Origin: Pseudomonas mendocina
Lineage (GTDB): Bacteria > Pseudomonadota > Gammaproteobacteria > Pseudomonadales > Pseudomonadaceae
DNA: 64,000 nt
NCBI RefSeq assembly: GCF_900636545.1
Contig: NZ_LR134290.1
Span: forward strand, 1,798,001-1,862,000
Direction: 5' to 3'
The notes beneath the pieces are model-generated. The model had not been told where the DNA came from and made no database searches. It saw only the letters and a list, made by a program, of their open reading frames with translations. Positions 1 to 7,132 of this stretch are shown here, piece after piece. How positions within the stretch are numbered: position 1 is the first letter of the stretch; each line of letters begins with the position of its first letter. Made by a program: the position numbers and the translations under genes.

Positions 1-1877
1 TGCGCGAGGGCGGTGCTGCCTTCAAGCCGGTCAATGAAGCCCAGGCCATGGCTGCGCTGGAGAAGCTCAAGGCCTCCAGCTACAGCGTGGTCAAGCGTGA
101 AGACCGCCCGACCAGCAGCAAGCCGTCGGCGCCTTTCATCACCTCCACCCTGCAGCAGGCCGCGAGCAACCGCCTGGGCTTCGGTGTGAAGAAGACCATG
201 ATGATGGCCCAGCGTCTCTACGAGGCCGGCTACATCACCTATATGCGTACCGACTCGACCAACCTGTCCAACGACGCGGTAGAGATGGTGCGTGGCTTCA
301 TCGGCAGCGAGTACGGCGACAAGTACCTGCCGGGCAAGCCCAACCTGTATTCGAGCAAGGAAGGCGCTCAGGAGGCGCACGAAGCGATTCGCCCGTCCGA
401 CGTCAATCTGCGCCCGACCCAGCTGTCCGGTATGGAACGTGATGCCGAGCGTTTGTATGACCTGATCTGGCGCCAGTTCGTCGCCTGCCAGATGCCGCCG
501 GCCGAATACCTGTCCACCAGCGTCACCGTGGCCGCCGGCGATTTCGAGCTGCGCGCCAAGGGCCGTATCCTCAAGTTCGACGGTTACACCCGTGTGCTGC
601 CGCAGCAGAGCAAGCCGGGCGAGGACGATGTCCTGCCGGAAATGAAGGAAGGCGAGGGCCTCAAGCTAATCCAGCTCGACCCCAGCCAGCACTTCACCAA
701 GCCGCCGGCACGCTACTCCGAAGCCAGCCTGGTCAAGGAGCTGGAAAAGCGCGGTATCGGTCGTCCGTCCACCTATGCGGCAATCATTTCCACCATTCAG
801 GATCGTGGCTACGTGACGGTGCACAACCGTCGTTTCTATGCCGAGAAGATGGGCGACATCGTCACCGAGCGTCTCGACGAGAGTTTCGCCAACCTGATGG
901 ATTACAGCTTCACCGCCACCATGGAAGAGCACCTCGACGATGTGGCCCAGGGTGAGCGCGAGTGGAAGAACCTGCTCGACGAGTTCTACGGCGACTTCAA
1001 GAAGAAGCTCGAAGCGGCCGAAGCGGGCGAGGGCGGCATGCGTGCCAACCAGCCGACCCTGACCGACATCCCGTGCCGTGAGTGCGGCCGGCCGATGATG
1101 ATTCGTACCGCCTCCACTGGTGTGTTCCTCGGCTGCTCCGGCTATGCGCTGCCGCCGAAAGAGCGCTGCAAGGCCACCATCAACCTGGTGCCGGGCGACG
1201 AGATTGCCGCGGATGACGAGGGCGAGTCCGAGTCCCGTGTGTTGCTCGGCAAGCATCGCTGCCCGATCTGCTCCACAGCCATGGATGCCTACCTGCTGGA
1301 TGAAACCCGCAAGCTGCACATCTGCGGTAACAACCCGGATTGCACGGGCTACGAGATCGAGCAGGGTCAGTACCGCATCAAGGGCTACGAAGGGCCAAGC
1401 CTGGAGTGCGACAAGTGCGGCAGCGAGATGCAGCTCAAGACCGGCCGTTTCGGCAAGTTCTTCGGCTGTACCAACCCGAGCTGCAAGAACACCCGCAAGC
1501 TGCTGAAGAATGGCGAAGCCGCGCCGCCGAAGATGGACAAGGTGGAAATGCCCGAGCTCAAGTGCGAGAAGGTGGATGACACCTACGTGCTACGCGACGG
1601 CGCATCCGGTCTGTTCCTCGCTGCCAGCCAGTTCCCCAAGAATCGTGAAACGCGTGCGCCGCTGGTGCTGGAAATTGTCCCGCACAAGCATGAGATCGAT
1701 CCGAAGTACCACTTCCTTTGCGATGCTCCGCAGAAGGATCCGGACGGTCGTCCGGCGGTGATTCGCTACAGCCGCAAGACCAAGGAACAGTACGTACAGT
1801 CCGAGGTCGACGGCAAGCCGACCGGCTGGCGTGCGTTCTACGACGGCGGTAAGTGGAAGGTCGAGGACAAGCGCTAG
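1..1877 (+). CDS. topA: DNA topoisomerase I, C-terminal part (5' end outside window)
   Basis: Type IA topoisomerase that relaxes negative supercoils through a 5'-phosphotyrosine intermediate. The open frame enters from the left edge (first full codon at base 3). The active-site segment ITYMRTDST is present, with the catalytic Tyr codon at 240-242. The core domain [12 protein letters not shown] follows. Three C-terminal zinc-ribbon-like Cys clusters come next: CRECG...C, CPIC...C and CDKCG...C. The tail is charged. Order and length fit the last two thirds of proteobacterial TopA. The N-terminal Toprim domain must lie upstream of the window. Identity is certain; only the start is missing. Confidence 0.97.
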   Translation, partial: REGGAAFKPVNEAQAMAALEKLKASSYSVVKREDRPTSSKPSAPFITSTLQQAASNRLGFGVKKTMMMAQRLYEAGYITYMRTDSTNLSNDAVEMVRGFIGSEYGDKYLPGKPNLYSSKEGAQEAHEAIRPSDVNLRPTQLSGMERDAERLYDLIWRQFVACQMPPAEYLSTSVTVAAGDFELRAKGRILKFDGYTRVLPQQSKPGEDDVLPEMKEGEGLKLIQLDPSQHFTKPPARYSEASLVKELEKRGIGRPSTYAAIISTIQDRGYVTVHNRRFYAEKMGDIVTERLDESFANLMDYSFTATMEEHLDDVAQGEREWKNLLDEFYGDFKKKLEAAEAGEGGMRANQPTLTDIPCRECGRPMMIRTASTGVFLGCSGYALPPKERCKATINLVPGDEIAADDEGESESRVLLGKHRCPICSTAMDAYLLDETRKLHICGNNPDCTGYEIEQGQYRIKGYEGPSLECDKCGSEMQLKTGRFGKFFGCTNPSCKNTRKLLKNGEAAPPKMDKVEMPELKCEKVDDTYVLRDGASGLFLAASQFPKNRETRAPLVLEIVPHKHEIDPKYHFLCDAPQKDPDGRPAVIRYSRKTKEQYVQSEVDGKPTGWRAFYDGGKWKVEDKR

Positions 1878-1901
1878 GGCCCGGCTCATGAGCTTCCGGG
1901 G

Positions 1902-1926
1902 GCGCCTGGTATTTGTATCCAGGCGC
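1902..1926 (+). terminator. Hairpin after topA, possible terminator
   Basis: An 8-bp perfect inverted repeat (gcgcctgg / ccaggcgc) with a 9-base loop lies 25 bases after the topA stop. No T-run follows, so intrinsic termination is uncertain. Confidence 0.35.
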
Positions 1927-2026
1927 TAGCCCGCAAGATTGAAAGCCCTGAAATGCTGACGAGATACGCGTTTGGCTACGGGTCGACGCGCGTATCATGA
2001 CCCGATCTGCTGTGGAGATCGCCGAG

Positions 2027-2545
2027 ATGGCCAAAGAAATCTACACCCGCACCAATCAGAAGATTTTCTTCGCCGGTATTGCTCTGGATAACTGGCGCAA
2101 GGCCGAGGCGTCTTCCGCGTTCAACGTGCAGGCGCTGGTGCAGGCTGAGCGTGAGGCCGCGCTGTTTCACCTTTACGGTGGGCTCCTTGGGGTGTGCCAT
2201 GAGATTGCGGGTTACTACCGCATGAACGACGCCGCGCCTTCGCGTGTCGAGGCGTTCGTTCAGCAGGCAGTACTCGAGGGATCGCCCAGCCCGGAGTTGG
2301 CTGAGCTGGTCGAGCTGGCGCAGCAGCGGGAAACCTGGCTGGCGCAATTGCTGGCTGCCTACGCTGAGCTGTTCCAGCCTCCGCGCGAGGAGCGCAAGGC
2401 CAAGGTCGATCCTTCGATGCCGTTGATCACGGCGGTTAGCGTCGGCGAGGAGCCTGTCGAGGTGAGCCTCGACGATATCGAGGCCTGGCGTCAGCAGCTC
2501 AAGGCCTTGATACTGCGTTTCCGCGAAGGCCTCAGTGAGTGCTGA
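2027..2545 (+). CDS. Conserved hypothetical protein, DUF6586-like
   Basis: Encodes 172 residues beginning MAKEIYTRTNQKIFF, predicted soluble and largely helical, with no signal peptide or membrane segment. I recognise it as the Pseudomonas protein found next to topA, annotated as DUF6586; its function is unknown. An in-frame ATG also exists at 1997. I prefer 2027 because GGAG at 2014-2017 sits 9 bases upstream and the conserved sequence begins there. A GGEEP-like acidic stretch near the C-terminus precedes a helix rich in Leu and Arg. Confidence 0.75.
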   Translation: MAKEIYTRTNQKIFFAGIALDNWRKAEASSAFNVQALVQAEREAALFHLYGGLLGVCHEIAGYYRMNDAAPSRVEAFVQQAVLEGSPSPELAELVELAQQRETWLAQLLAAYAELFQPPREERKAKVDPSMPLITAVSVGEEPVEVSLDDIEAWRQQLKALILRFREGLSEC

Positions 2546-2625
2546 TTGGGTTTAACTGGACCAGTGGGCTGGGGATGACTCCGGCGGACTGTTACAATGT
2601 CGTGTTTTTGCACAGAGACTGAGCC

Positions 2626-2862
2626 ATGCCTACATCCTTTCTGGAAATCGTCGAACTGCCCGATGGGCGTATTGCCCTGCGTCGTGCAGAGGATGAAGAG
2701 GCGCTGGTGACCCTGGACTTTTCCGCTGATGCCAAGGCTTTTCTGCAGGGGCAGCATATCGAGGTGGCCAAGGCCATGCTCAATGTCGGCGTGCAGATGG
2801 CCGGTCGAATGGCCGAAGGTGATTTCAGCACCGAGGAAGAAGGTCCGCGAGTCCTGCACTGA
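2626..2862 (+). CDS. Small conserved hypothetical protein
   Basis: A 78-residue acidic protein (starts MPTSFLEIVELPDGRIALRR) with a beta-like N-terminus and a helical middle (AKAMLNVGVQMAGRMAEG). It has no cysteines, signal peptide or membrane segment. It sits 80 bases after the preceding gene on the same strand and is followed directly by a strong terminator. Syntenic small genes occur between topA and sulA in other Pseudomonas. Function is not recognised. Confidence 0.75.
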   Translation: MPTSFLEIVELPDGRIALRRAEDEEALVTLDFSADAKAFLQGQHIEVAKAMLNVGVQMAGRMAEGDFSTEEEGPRVLH

Positions 2863-2876
2863 CGTCGCTACGCCAC

Positions 2877-2913
2877 AATGAAAACGGGGCTCCAATGGAG
2901 CCCCGTTTTCATT
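2877..2913. terminator. Bidirectional intrinsic terminator
   Basis: A perfect 17-bp stem (aatgaaaacggggctcc / ggagccccgttttcatt) with a 3-base loop has A/T runs on both sides. It separates the plus-strand 78-residue gene from the converging lexA-sulA operon. Confidence 0.9.
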
Positions 2914-2925
2914 GGCGAGAATGGT

Positions 2926-3399
2926 TCAGCCCAGGCTGATATTCAGACTCTGCGCGCTACCGGTATTGGCTGCCTGTGCCAGGCGTTGGCGAGTGCTGCG
3001 CTCGACTGGGTGTAGCCAACTGATGACGGTGTGGCTGCGGCCCAGTTTGAGTGCTTCCTCGGCCAGCTCCAGGGCACTTTGCCCGTGCCGCGGTTGTAGC
3101 AGCAGGATGCGTTCGCGATTGAGCCCGGCTTCACGCAGCCAGCTCTGTGTGAGACTGGCGGGTGGCGCTACCAGGGTCAGCCAACGTGCATCCTGATTCT
3201 GGCTCAGTTCGCGCAGGATCGGTGCCAGTAAGTGCAGGCAGTGGCCGGCTGCGCCGCGCAAAGCCAATTCACTGAATGCCTGATCATCCTCGCCATTGGC
3301 GATATTGTCAGGAGCCAGTGGCTGCTCGCTCGACGCGCCGGCAAGGAAGGCGTCGAAAAGGGGGAGTTGTGGGCGCTCGAACGACTGCTGCATTTGCAT
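2926..3399 (-). CDS. sulA: SOS cell-division inhibitor SulA
   Basis: A 157-residue SulA/RecA-like fold protein that blocks FtsZ polymerisation during the SOS response. Recognisable family blocks include LAPILRELSQNQDARWLTLVAPPASLTQSWLREAGL and the following ILLLQPRHG. The C-terminal end (SLNISLG) is short, as in pseudomonads. It starts 9 bases after the lexA stop and is almost certainly co-transcribed with lexA, so it is induced through the LexA boxes upstream of lexA. I see no separate LexA box between the two genes. Confidence 0.9.
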   Translation of the reverse strand: MQMQQSFERPQLPLFDAFLAGASSEQPLAPDNIANGEDDQAFSELALRGAAGHCLHLLAPILRELSQNQDARWLTLVAPPASLTQSWLREAGLNRERILLLQPRHGQSALELAEEALKLGRSHTVISWLHPVERSTRQRLAQAANTGSAQSLNISLG

Positions 3400-3408
3400 G
3401 GCGTTTCC

Positions 3409-4023
3409 TCAGCGGCGGATTACACCGACGCTCAAACCTTCGATGACCAGATCCTGGTGCTCCAGGTCCACTTCGATCGGGGCGAATTCAGGATTCTCGG
3501 CAATCAGCCAGACCTTGTTGCCCTCGCGCTTGAAGCGCTTGACCGTCACCTCATCGTCGATACGGGCAACGACAATCTGGCCGTTGCGTGCTTCGCGGGT
3601 GGTATGAACGGCGAGCAGGTCACCATCGAAAATACCGATGTCCTTCATGCTCATGCCGCGCACGCGCAGCAGATAGTCGGCCTTGGGCTGAAAGAATGCC
3701 GGGTTGATCTGGCAGGATTCCTCGACATGCTGCTGTGCGAGGATCGGGGCGCCGGCTGCGACACGGCCGATCACCGGCAGGCCCTCGTCCTCGTTCGCTG
3801 CGCCCGCCTCGAAGCCGGGAATACGAATACCGCGCGACGCGCCAGGGGTCATCTCGATGGCGCCCTTGCGGGCAAGGGCCTTGAGGTGCTCTTCTGCGGC
3901 GTTGGGTGATTTGAACCCCAATTCCTGGGCTATTTCCGCGCGGGTGGGCGGGTAGCCGTTGTCTTCCAGGCAGCGTTTGATGAAGGCGAGAATCTCGGCT
4001 TGGCGTGGCGTCAGTTTCAGCAT
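3409..4023 (-). CDS. lexA: LexA repressor
   Basis: Encodes 204 residues: an N-terminal winged helix ([12 protein letters not shown], about 27-38) and a C-terminal S24 autoprotease domain. The Ala90-Gly91 cleavage site lies in VAAGAPI. The catalytic dyad is Ser125 (GMSMKDIG) and Lys162 (VKRFK). LexA represses SOS genes and is self-cleaved with activated RecA. Two LexA boxes precede the start, so it is autoregulated. It forms an operon with sulA. Confidence 0.98.
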   Translation of the reverse strand: MLKLTPRQAEILAFIKRCLEDNGYPPTRAEIAQELGFKSPNAAEEHLKALARKGAIEMTPGASRGIRIPGFEAGAANEDEGLPVIGRVAAGAPILAQQHVEESCQINPAFFQPKADYLLRVRGMSMKDIGIFDGDLLAVHTTREARNGQIVVARIDDEVTVKRFKREGNKVWLIAENPEFAPIEVDLEHQDLVIEGLSVGVIRR

Positions 4024-4032
4024 GGCGGGGCT

Positions 4033-4048
4033 CTGTCTTTTTATACAG
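4033..4048 (-). promoter_or_regulatory. LexA box 1
   Basis: Matches the SOS box CTG-N10-CAG (ctgtctttttatacag), 10-25 bases upstream of the lexA start codon. Confidence 0.88.
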
Positions 4049-4051
4049 TGA

Positions 4052-4067
4052 CTGGGATTATATACAG
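4052..4067 (-). promoter_or_regulatory. LexA box 2
   Basis: A second CTG-N10-CAG site (read on the minus strand CTGTATATAATCCCAG) lies 3 bases from the first. Tandem operators are typical of lexA autoregulation. Confidence 0.9.
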
Positions 4068-4191
4068 TAAGAAGGGCTTGGCAACGATCTATTTGCAGGC
4101 GCCGGTTTTTGGCTTGTTACCCTCTTTGGCTAATCTGCGTCTCTGCTTGTTGTAAGCTGTGACCCGCCGGACAAAAGACGGCTCATGCGGC

Positions 4192-4221
4192 TTGACAATG
4201 GAGTGGACTGAAACGTATGTT
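4192..4221 (+). promoter_or_regulatory. psrA promoter
   Basis: A perfect -35 TTGACA at 4192-4197 and a -10 TATGTT at 4216-4221, 18 bases apart. The -10 lies inside the first PsrA operator, so bound PsrA would block RNA polymerase. Confidence 0.75.
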
Positions 4222-4236
4222 TCAAACAAGTGTTTG
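4210..4236 (+). promoter_or_regulatory. Tandem PsrA operators
   Basis: Two palindromes share one base: GAAAC-GTAT-GTTTC (4210-4223) and CAAAC-AAGT-GTTTG (4223-4236). Both fit the known PsrA motif (G/C)AAAC-N2-4-GTTT(G/C). They cover the -10 region and probable transcription start of psrA. Confidence 0.8.
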
Positions 4237-4250
4237 TCAGGTGATAACTC

Positions 4251-4958
4251 ATGGCTCAGTCGGAAACCGTTGAACGCATTCTCGATGCTGCGGAACAGCT
4301 GTTCGCGGAAAAAGGCTTCGCCGAGACCTCGCTGCGTCTGATCACCAGCAAGGCCGGGGTAAACCTGGCTGCCGTCAATTACCACTTCGGTTCCAAGAAG
4401 GCACTGATCCAGGCGGTCTTCTCACGCTTCCTCGGGCCATTCTGCGCCAGCCTGGAAAAGGAGCTCGATCGCCGTCAGGCCAAGTCCGACACTCAGGTTT
4501 CCCTGGAAGAGTTGCTCGAGCTGCTGGTCGAGCAGGCGCTGGCGGTCAAGCCGCGCAGTGGCAACGACCTGTCCATCTTCATGCGTCTGCTGGGCCTGGC
4601 CTTCAGTCAGAGTCAGGGGCACCTGCGCAAGTACCTCGAAGAGGTGTACGGCAAGGTATTCCGCCGCTACATGCTGCTGGTGCATGACGCCGCACCGCGT
4701 ATTCCCCCGCTTGAGCTGTTCTGGCGCGTGCACTTCATGCTTGGCGCTGCCGCGTTCAGCATGTCGGGCATCAAAGCCTTGCGTGCGATGTCCGAAACCG
4801 ACTTCGGGGTCAATACCTCGATCGAGCAGGTGATGCGCATGATGGTGCCGTTCCTGGCTGCGGGCATGCGCTCGGAAACCGGGATCAACGATCCGGCGTT
4901 GGCCAGTGCGCAGCTCAAGCCGCGTAGCAAGACGCCGAGCGCCGCGCCCAAGGTCTGA
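4251..4958 (+). CDS. psrA: TetR-family regulator PsrA
   Basis: A 235-residue TetR/AcrR repressor. The N-terminal helix-turn-helix is clear (SLRLITSKAGVNLAAVNYHFGSK, about residues 26-48), followed by a ligand-binding helical domain. In P. aeruginosa PsrA senses long-chain fatty acids, represses itself and beta-oxidation genes, and activates rpoS. The ATG has AGGTGA at 4239-4244. It is divergent from lexA, and two PsrA-type operators overlap its promoter, which supports autoregulation. The name rests on family sequence, synteny and the operators. Confidence 0.9.
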   Translation: MAQSETVERILDAAEQLFAEKGFAETSLRLITSKAGVNLAAVNYHFGSKKALIQAVFSRFLGPFCASLEKELDRRQAKSDTQVSLEELLELLVEQALAVKPRSGNDLSIFMRLLGLAFSQSQGHLRKYLEEVYGKVFRRYMLLVHDAAPRIPPLELFWRVHFMLGAAAFSMSGIKALRAMSETDFGVNTSIEQVMRMMVPFLAAGMRSETGINDPALASAQLKPRSKTPSAAPKV

Positions 4959-5007
4959 CAGCTCAGCAGGTGGGCTTGGCTTCGCCCTTCGGCTAAGCTA
5001 GCGGCCC

Positions 5008-5535
5008 ATGCCCGATCTCGATTTACTCCACATCTCCATTGCCGACCAGTTGCTCTATGGCTTTAGTGACGGGCAGCTGGTAGTGCGCTTGTCCGTATCC
5101 ACTGCACGTAACGGCGCGGGCGAGCGCAATGGCTCGGGCTGTACGCCGCGAGGGTTGCATCAGGTTTGCGTAAAGGTCGGCGCCGGTTTGCCATTGGCAG
5201 CCGTGTTGCGCGGCCGTCGTTGGACGGGCGAAGTGTGGTCGTCGCAGTTGCACGAGCAGTTCCCCGGTCGTGACTGGATTCTCACCCGCATTCTCTGGTT
5301 AAGTGGTCTCGAACCGGGGCGTAACCGCATGGGAGAAGTGGATACCTTCCGTCGCTATATCTACCTGCATGGCACGCCGGATACGGAACCCATGGGCGAG
5401 CCGTTGTCCCATGGCTGCATTCGTTTGCGTAACACCGACATGCTGGCGCTCTTTGATCGCGTGCCGCTGAACTGCAAGGTACGCATCGGCGAGGCTTCGT
5501 GCCCGCAGTGGGCTGCAAACCAGGATTTCAAATAA
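5008..5535 (+). CDS. Short L,D-transpeptidase (YkuD domain)
   Basis: A 175-residue protein that is almost entirely a YkuD catalytic domain. The conserved block runs YLHGTPDTEPMGEPLSHGCIRL, with the nucleophilic Cys in SHGCIR and an upstream His. Such enzymes cross-link peptidoglycan or attach proteins to it in the periplasm. The N-terminus (MPDLDLLHISIADQLLYGF) shows no signal peptide or membrane anchor, which is odd for this job. It lies 11 bases upstream of nagZ, a peptidoglycan-recycling enzyme, and is probably co-transcribed with it. Confidence 0.85.
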   Translation: MPDLDLLHISIADQLLYGFSDGQLVVRLSVSTARNGAGERNGSGCTPRGLHQVCVKVGAGLPLAAVLRGRRWTGEVWSSQLHEQFPGRDWILTRILWLSGLEPGRNRMGEVDTFRRYIYLHGTPDTEPMGEPLSHGCIRLRNTDMLALFDRVPLNCKVRIGEASCPQWAANQDFK

Positions 5536-5546
5536 GGAATACGTTC

Positions 5547-6545
5547 ATGCAAGGCTCTTTGATGATGGACATCGCCGGTACCTGGCTGACTGCCGAGGAT
5601 CGCCAGATGCTGCGCCAGCCCGAGGTGGGTGGTCTGATCATTTTTGCCCGCAACATCGAGTCGCCGCGCCAGGTACGTGAGCTATGCCAGAGCATTCGCG
5701 CCGTGCGGCCGGATCTGCTGCTGGCGGTGGATCAGGAGGGTGGGCGTGTGCAGCGCCTGCGCCAGGGCTTTCTGCGTTTGCCGGCGATGCGTGCGATTGC
5801 AGATAACCACAACGCTGAAGAACTGGCCGAGCATTGCGGTTGGCTGATGGCGACCGAAGTATTGGCGGTTGGGCTGGATCTGAGCTTCGCCCCGGTACTG
5901 GATCTCGACCACCAGCGTAGTGCGGTGGTCGGCAGCCGCGCCTTCGAGGGCGATGCGCAGCGCGCCACGACGCTGGCTGCCGCGTTCATTCGCGGCATGC
6001 ACCAGGCGGGCATGGCCGCGACCGGCAAGCACTTCCCCGGGCATGGCTGGGCCGAGGCGGACTCTCACGTAGCCATTCCGGTCGACGAGCGCAGCCTCGA
6101 TGAGATTCGCGCCTGCGACATGCAGCCGTTCAAGCGCCTGGCTGGCGAGCTCGATGCGGTGATGCCGGCGCACGTGATCTATCTGCAGGTCGATGAGCAG
6201 CCGGCGGGTTTCTCTCGTCGCTGGCTGCAGGACATTCTGCGCGGCGAGTTGGGCTTCGACGGCGTGATTTTCAGTGACGACCTGTCGATGGCCGGTGCGC
6301 ACGTGGTCGGTGATGCCGGCAAGCGTATCGAGGCGGCGCTCACGGCCGGCTGTGACATGGGCTTGGTGTGCAATGACCGGGGCTCGGCTGAGCTGGCCCT
6401 CAGCGCATTGCAGCGCTTGCAGGTCACGCCAGCCGAGCGTTTGCAACGCATGCGCGGGCGTGGTCACGCCTGCACCGATTACCGCCAGGTGCCACGCTGG
6501 TCGGTGGCTGTGGCAGCGCTCAGAGCCGCGCAACTGATTGACTGA
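5547..6545 (+). CDS. nagZ: Beta-N-acetylhexosaminidase NagZ
   Basis: A 332-residue cytoplasmic GH3 enzyme that removes GlcNAc from 1,6-anhydro-MurNAc peptides in cell-wall recycling. This affects ampC induction in pseudomonads. The diagnostic motif KHFPGHGWAEADSH (from K161) carries the Asp/His acid-base pair, and IFSDDLSM holds the nucleophilic Asp (about 244). I chose the ATG at 5547 because AAGGAA lies 8 bases upstream and the family starts there; an in-frame ATG at 5499 overlaps the previous gene. Confidence 0.95.
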   Translation: MQGSLMMDIAGTWLTAEDRQMLRQPEVGGLIIFARNIESPRQVRELCQSIRAVRPDLLLAVDQEGGRVQRLRQGFLRLPAMRAIADNHNAEELAEHCGWLMATEVLAVGLDLSFAPVLDLDHQRSAVVGSRAFEGDAQRATTLAAAFIRGMHQAGMAATGKHFPGHGWAEADSHVAIPVDERSLDEIRACDMQPFKRLAGELDAVMPAHVIYLQVDEQPAGFSRRWLQDILRGELGFDGVIFSDDLSMAGAHVVGDAGKRIEAALTAGCDMGLVCNDRGSAELALSALQRLQVTPAERLQRMRGRGHACTDYRQVPRWSVAVAALRAAQLID

Positions 6546-6590
6546 GGGGCGGGGCTTCTGCGGGAAGGCTGCGTGCGGCCTTGTTAAACG

Positions 6591-6607
6591 GCCCGCTTAA
6601 AGCGGGC
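6591..6607 (-). terminator. Small hairpin at the csiV/nagZ convergence
   Basis: A 7-bp GC-rich stem (gcccgct / agcgggc) with a 3-base loop overlaps the csiV stop codon. No long T-run is present, so this is only a possible terminator for the two converging genes. Confidence 0.35.
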
Positions 6608-7121
6608 TGATGCGTACCAGGGCTCCCAGGCTGCCGTGATCCAGATAGGTCAGGCTGTTGTCCTTCAAGCGCTGGGCGACTTTCATGTGTTCGCTGCTTT
6701 CCAGTAAGCCGTCGGCGCTGAAGCGATTGATCCACAATTCCAGATCCAGATCGGCGAAACGATCCTGGGTGAAGGCGAGAGTGCCTTCGACCGGGTAGTG
6801 GCCGAGGTGCGCCTCGCCACTGCTGACTGCGACGCGACTCGGTGTGGTGCTCAGCGTCTGGCTCCAGGCCTTGTGCAGCAGGACCTGATAGCCGTTGCCC
6901 GGATTGAGTTTGGCGGCTTCATTATCGAGGCTGGTGGGGCGCTCGTTGCCGGCGATCGGCAGTGCGGTGCCTGCCCAGTCGTCCGGCGCGATCTTTGGCG
7001 CGATGACAGCATCCCCAGCCTGGCGGAATACCAGCAGTTCAACCTGGTACAGGCGTTCGGCGAAGGCGCTCGGTGCGAGCAGGCAGAGCAGCAGGGCGAT
7101 CAGGTGCAGTGGGCGCATCAT
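6597..7121 (-). CDS. CsiV-family periplasmic protein
   Basis: A 174-residue protein with an N-terminal signal peptide (MMRPLHLIALLLCLLAPSAFA, cleavage probably after AFA). The mature part begins ERLYQVELLVFRQ, typical of the CsiV family annotated as peptidoglycan-binding (PF10972-type). It lies 11 bases after the mfd stop and looks co-transcribed with mfd. The molecular role is not established in Pseudomonas. Two adjacent ATGs at the start make the exact first residue ambiguous by one. Confidence 0.8.
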   Translation of the reverse strand: MMRPLHLIALLLCLLAPSAFAERLYQVELLVFRQAGDAVIAPKIAPDDWAGTALPIAGNERPTSLDNEAAKLNPGNGYQVLLHKAWSQTLSTTPSRVAVSSGEAHLGHYPVEGTLAFTQDRFADLDLELWINRFSADGLLESSEHMKVAQRLKDNSLTYLDHGSLGALVRISPL

Positions 7122-7132
7122 GTGAGAGTCCT

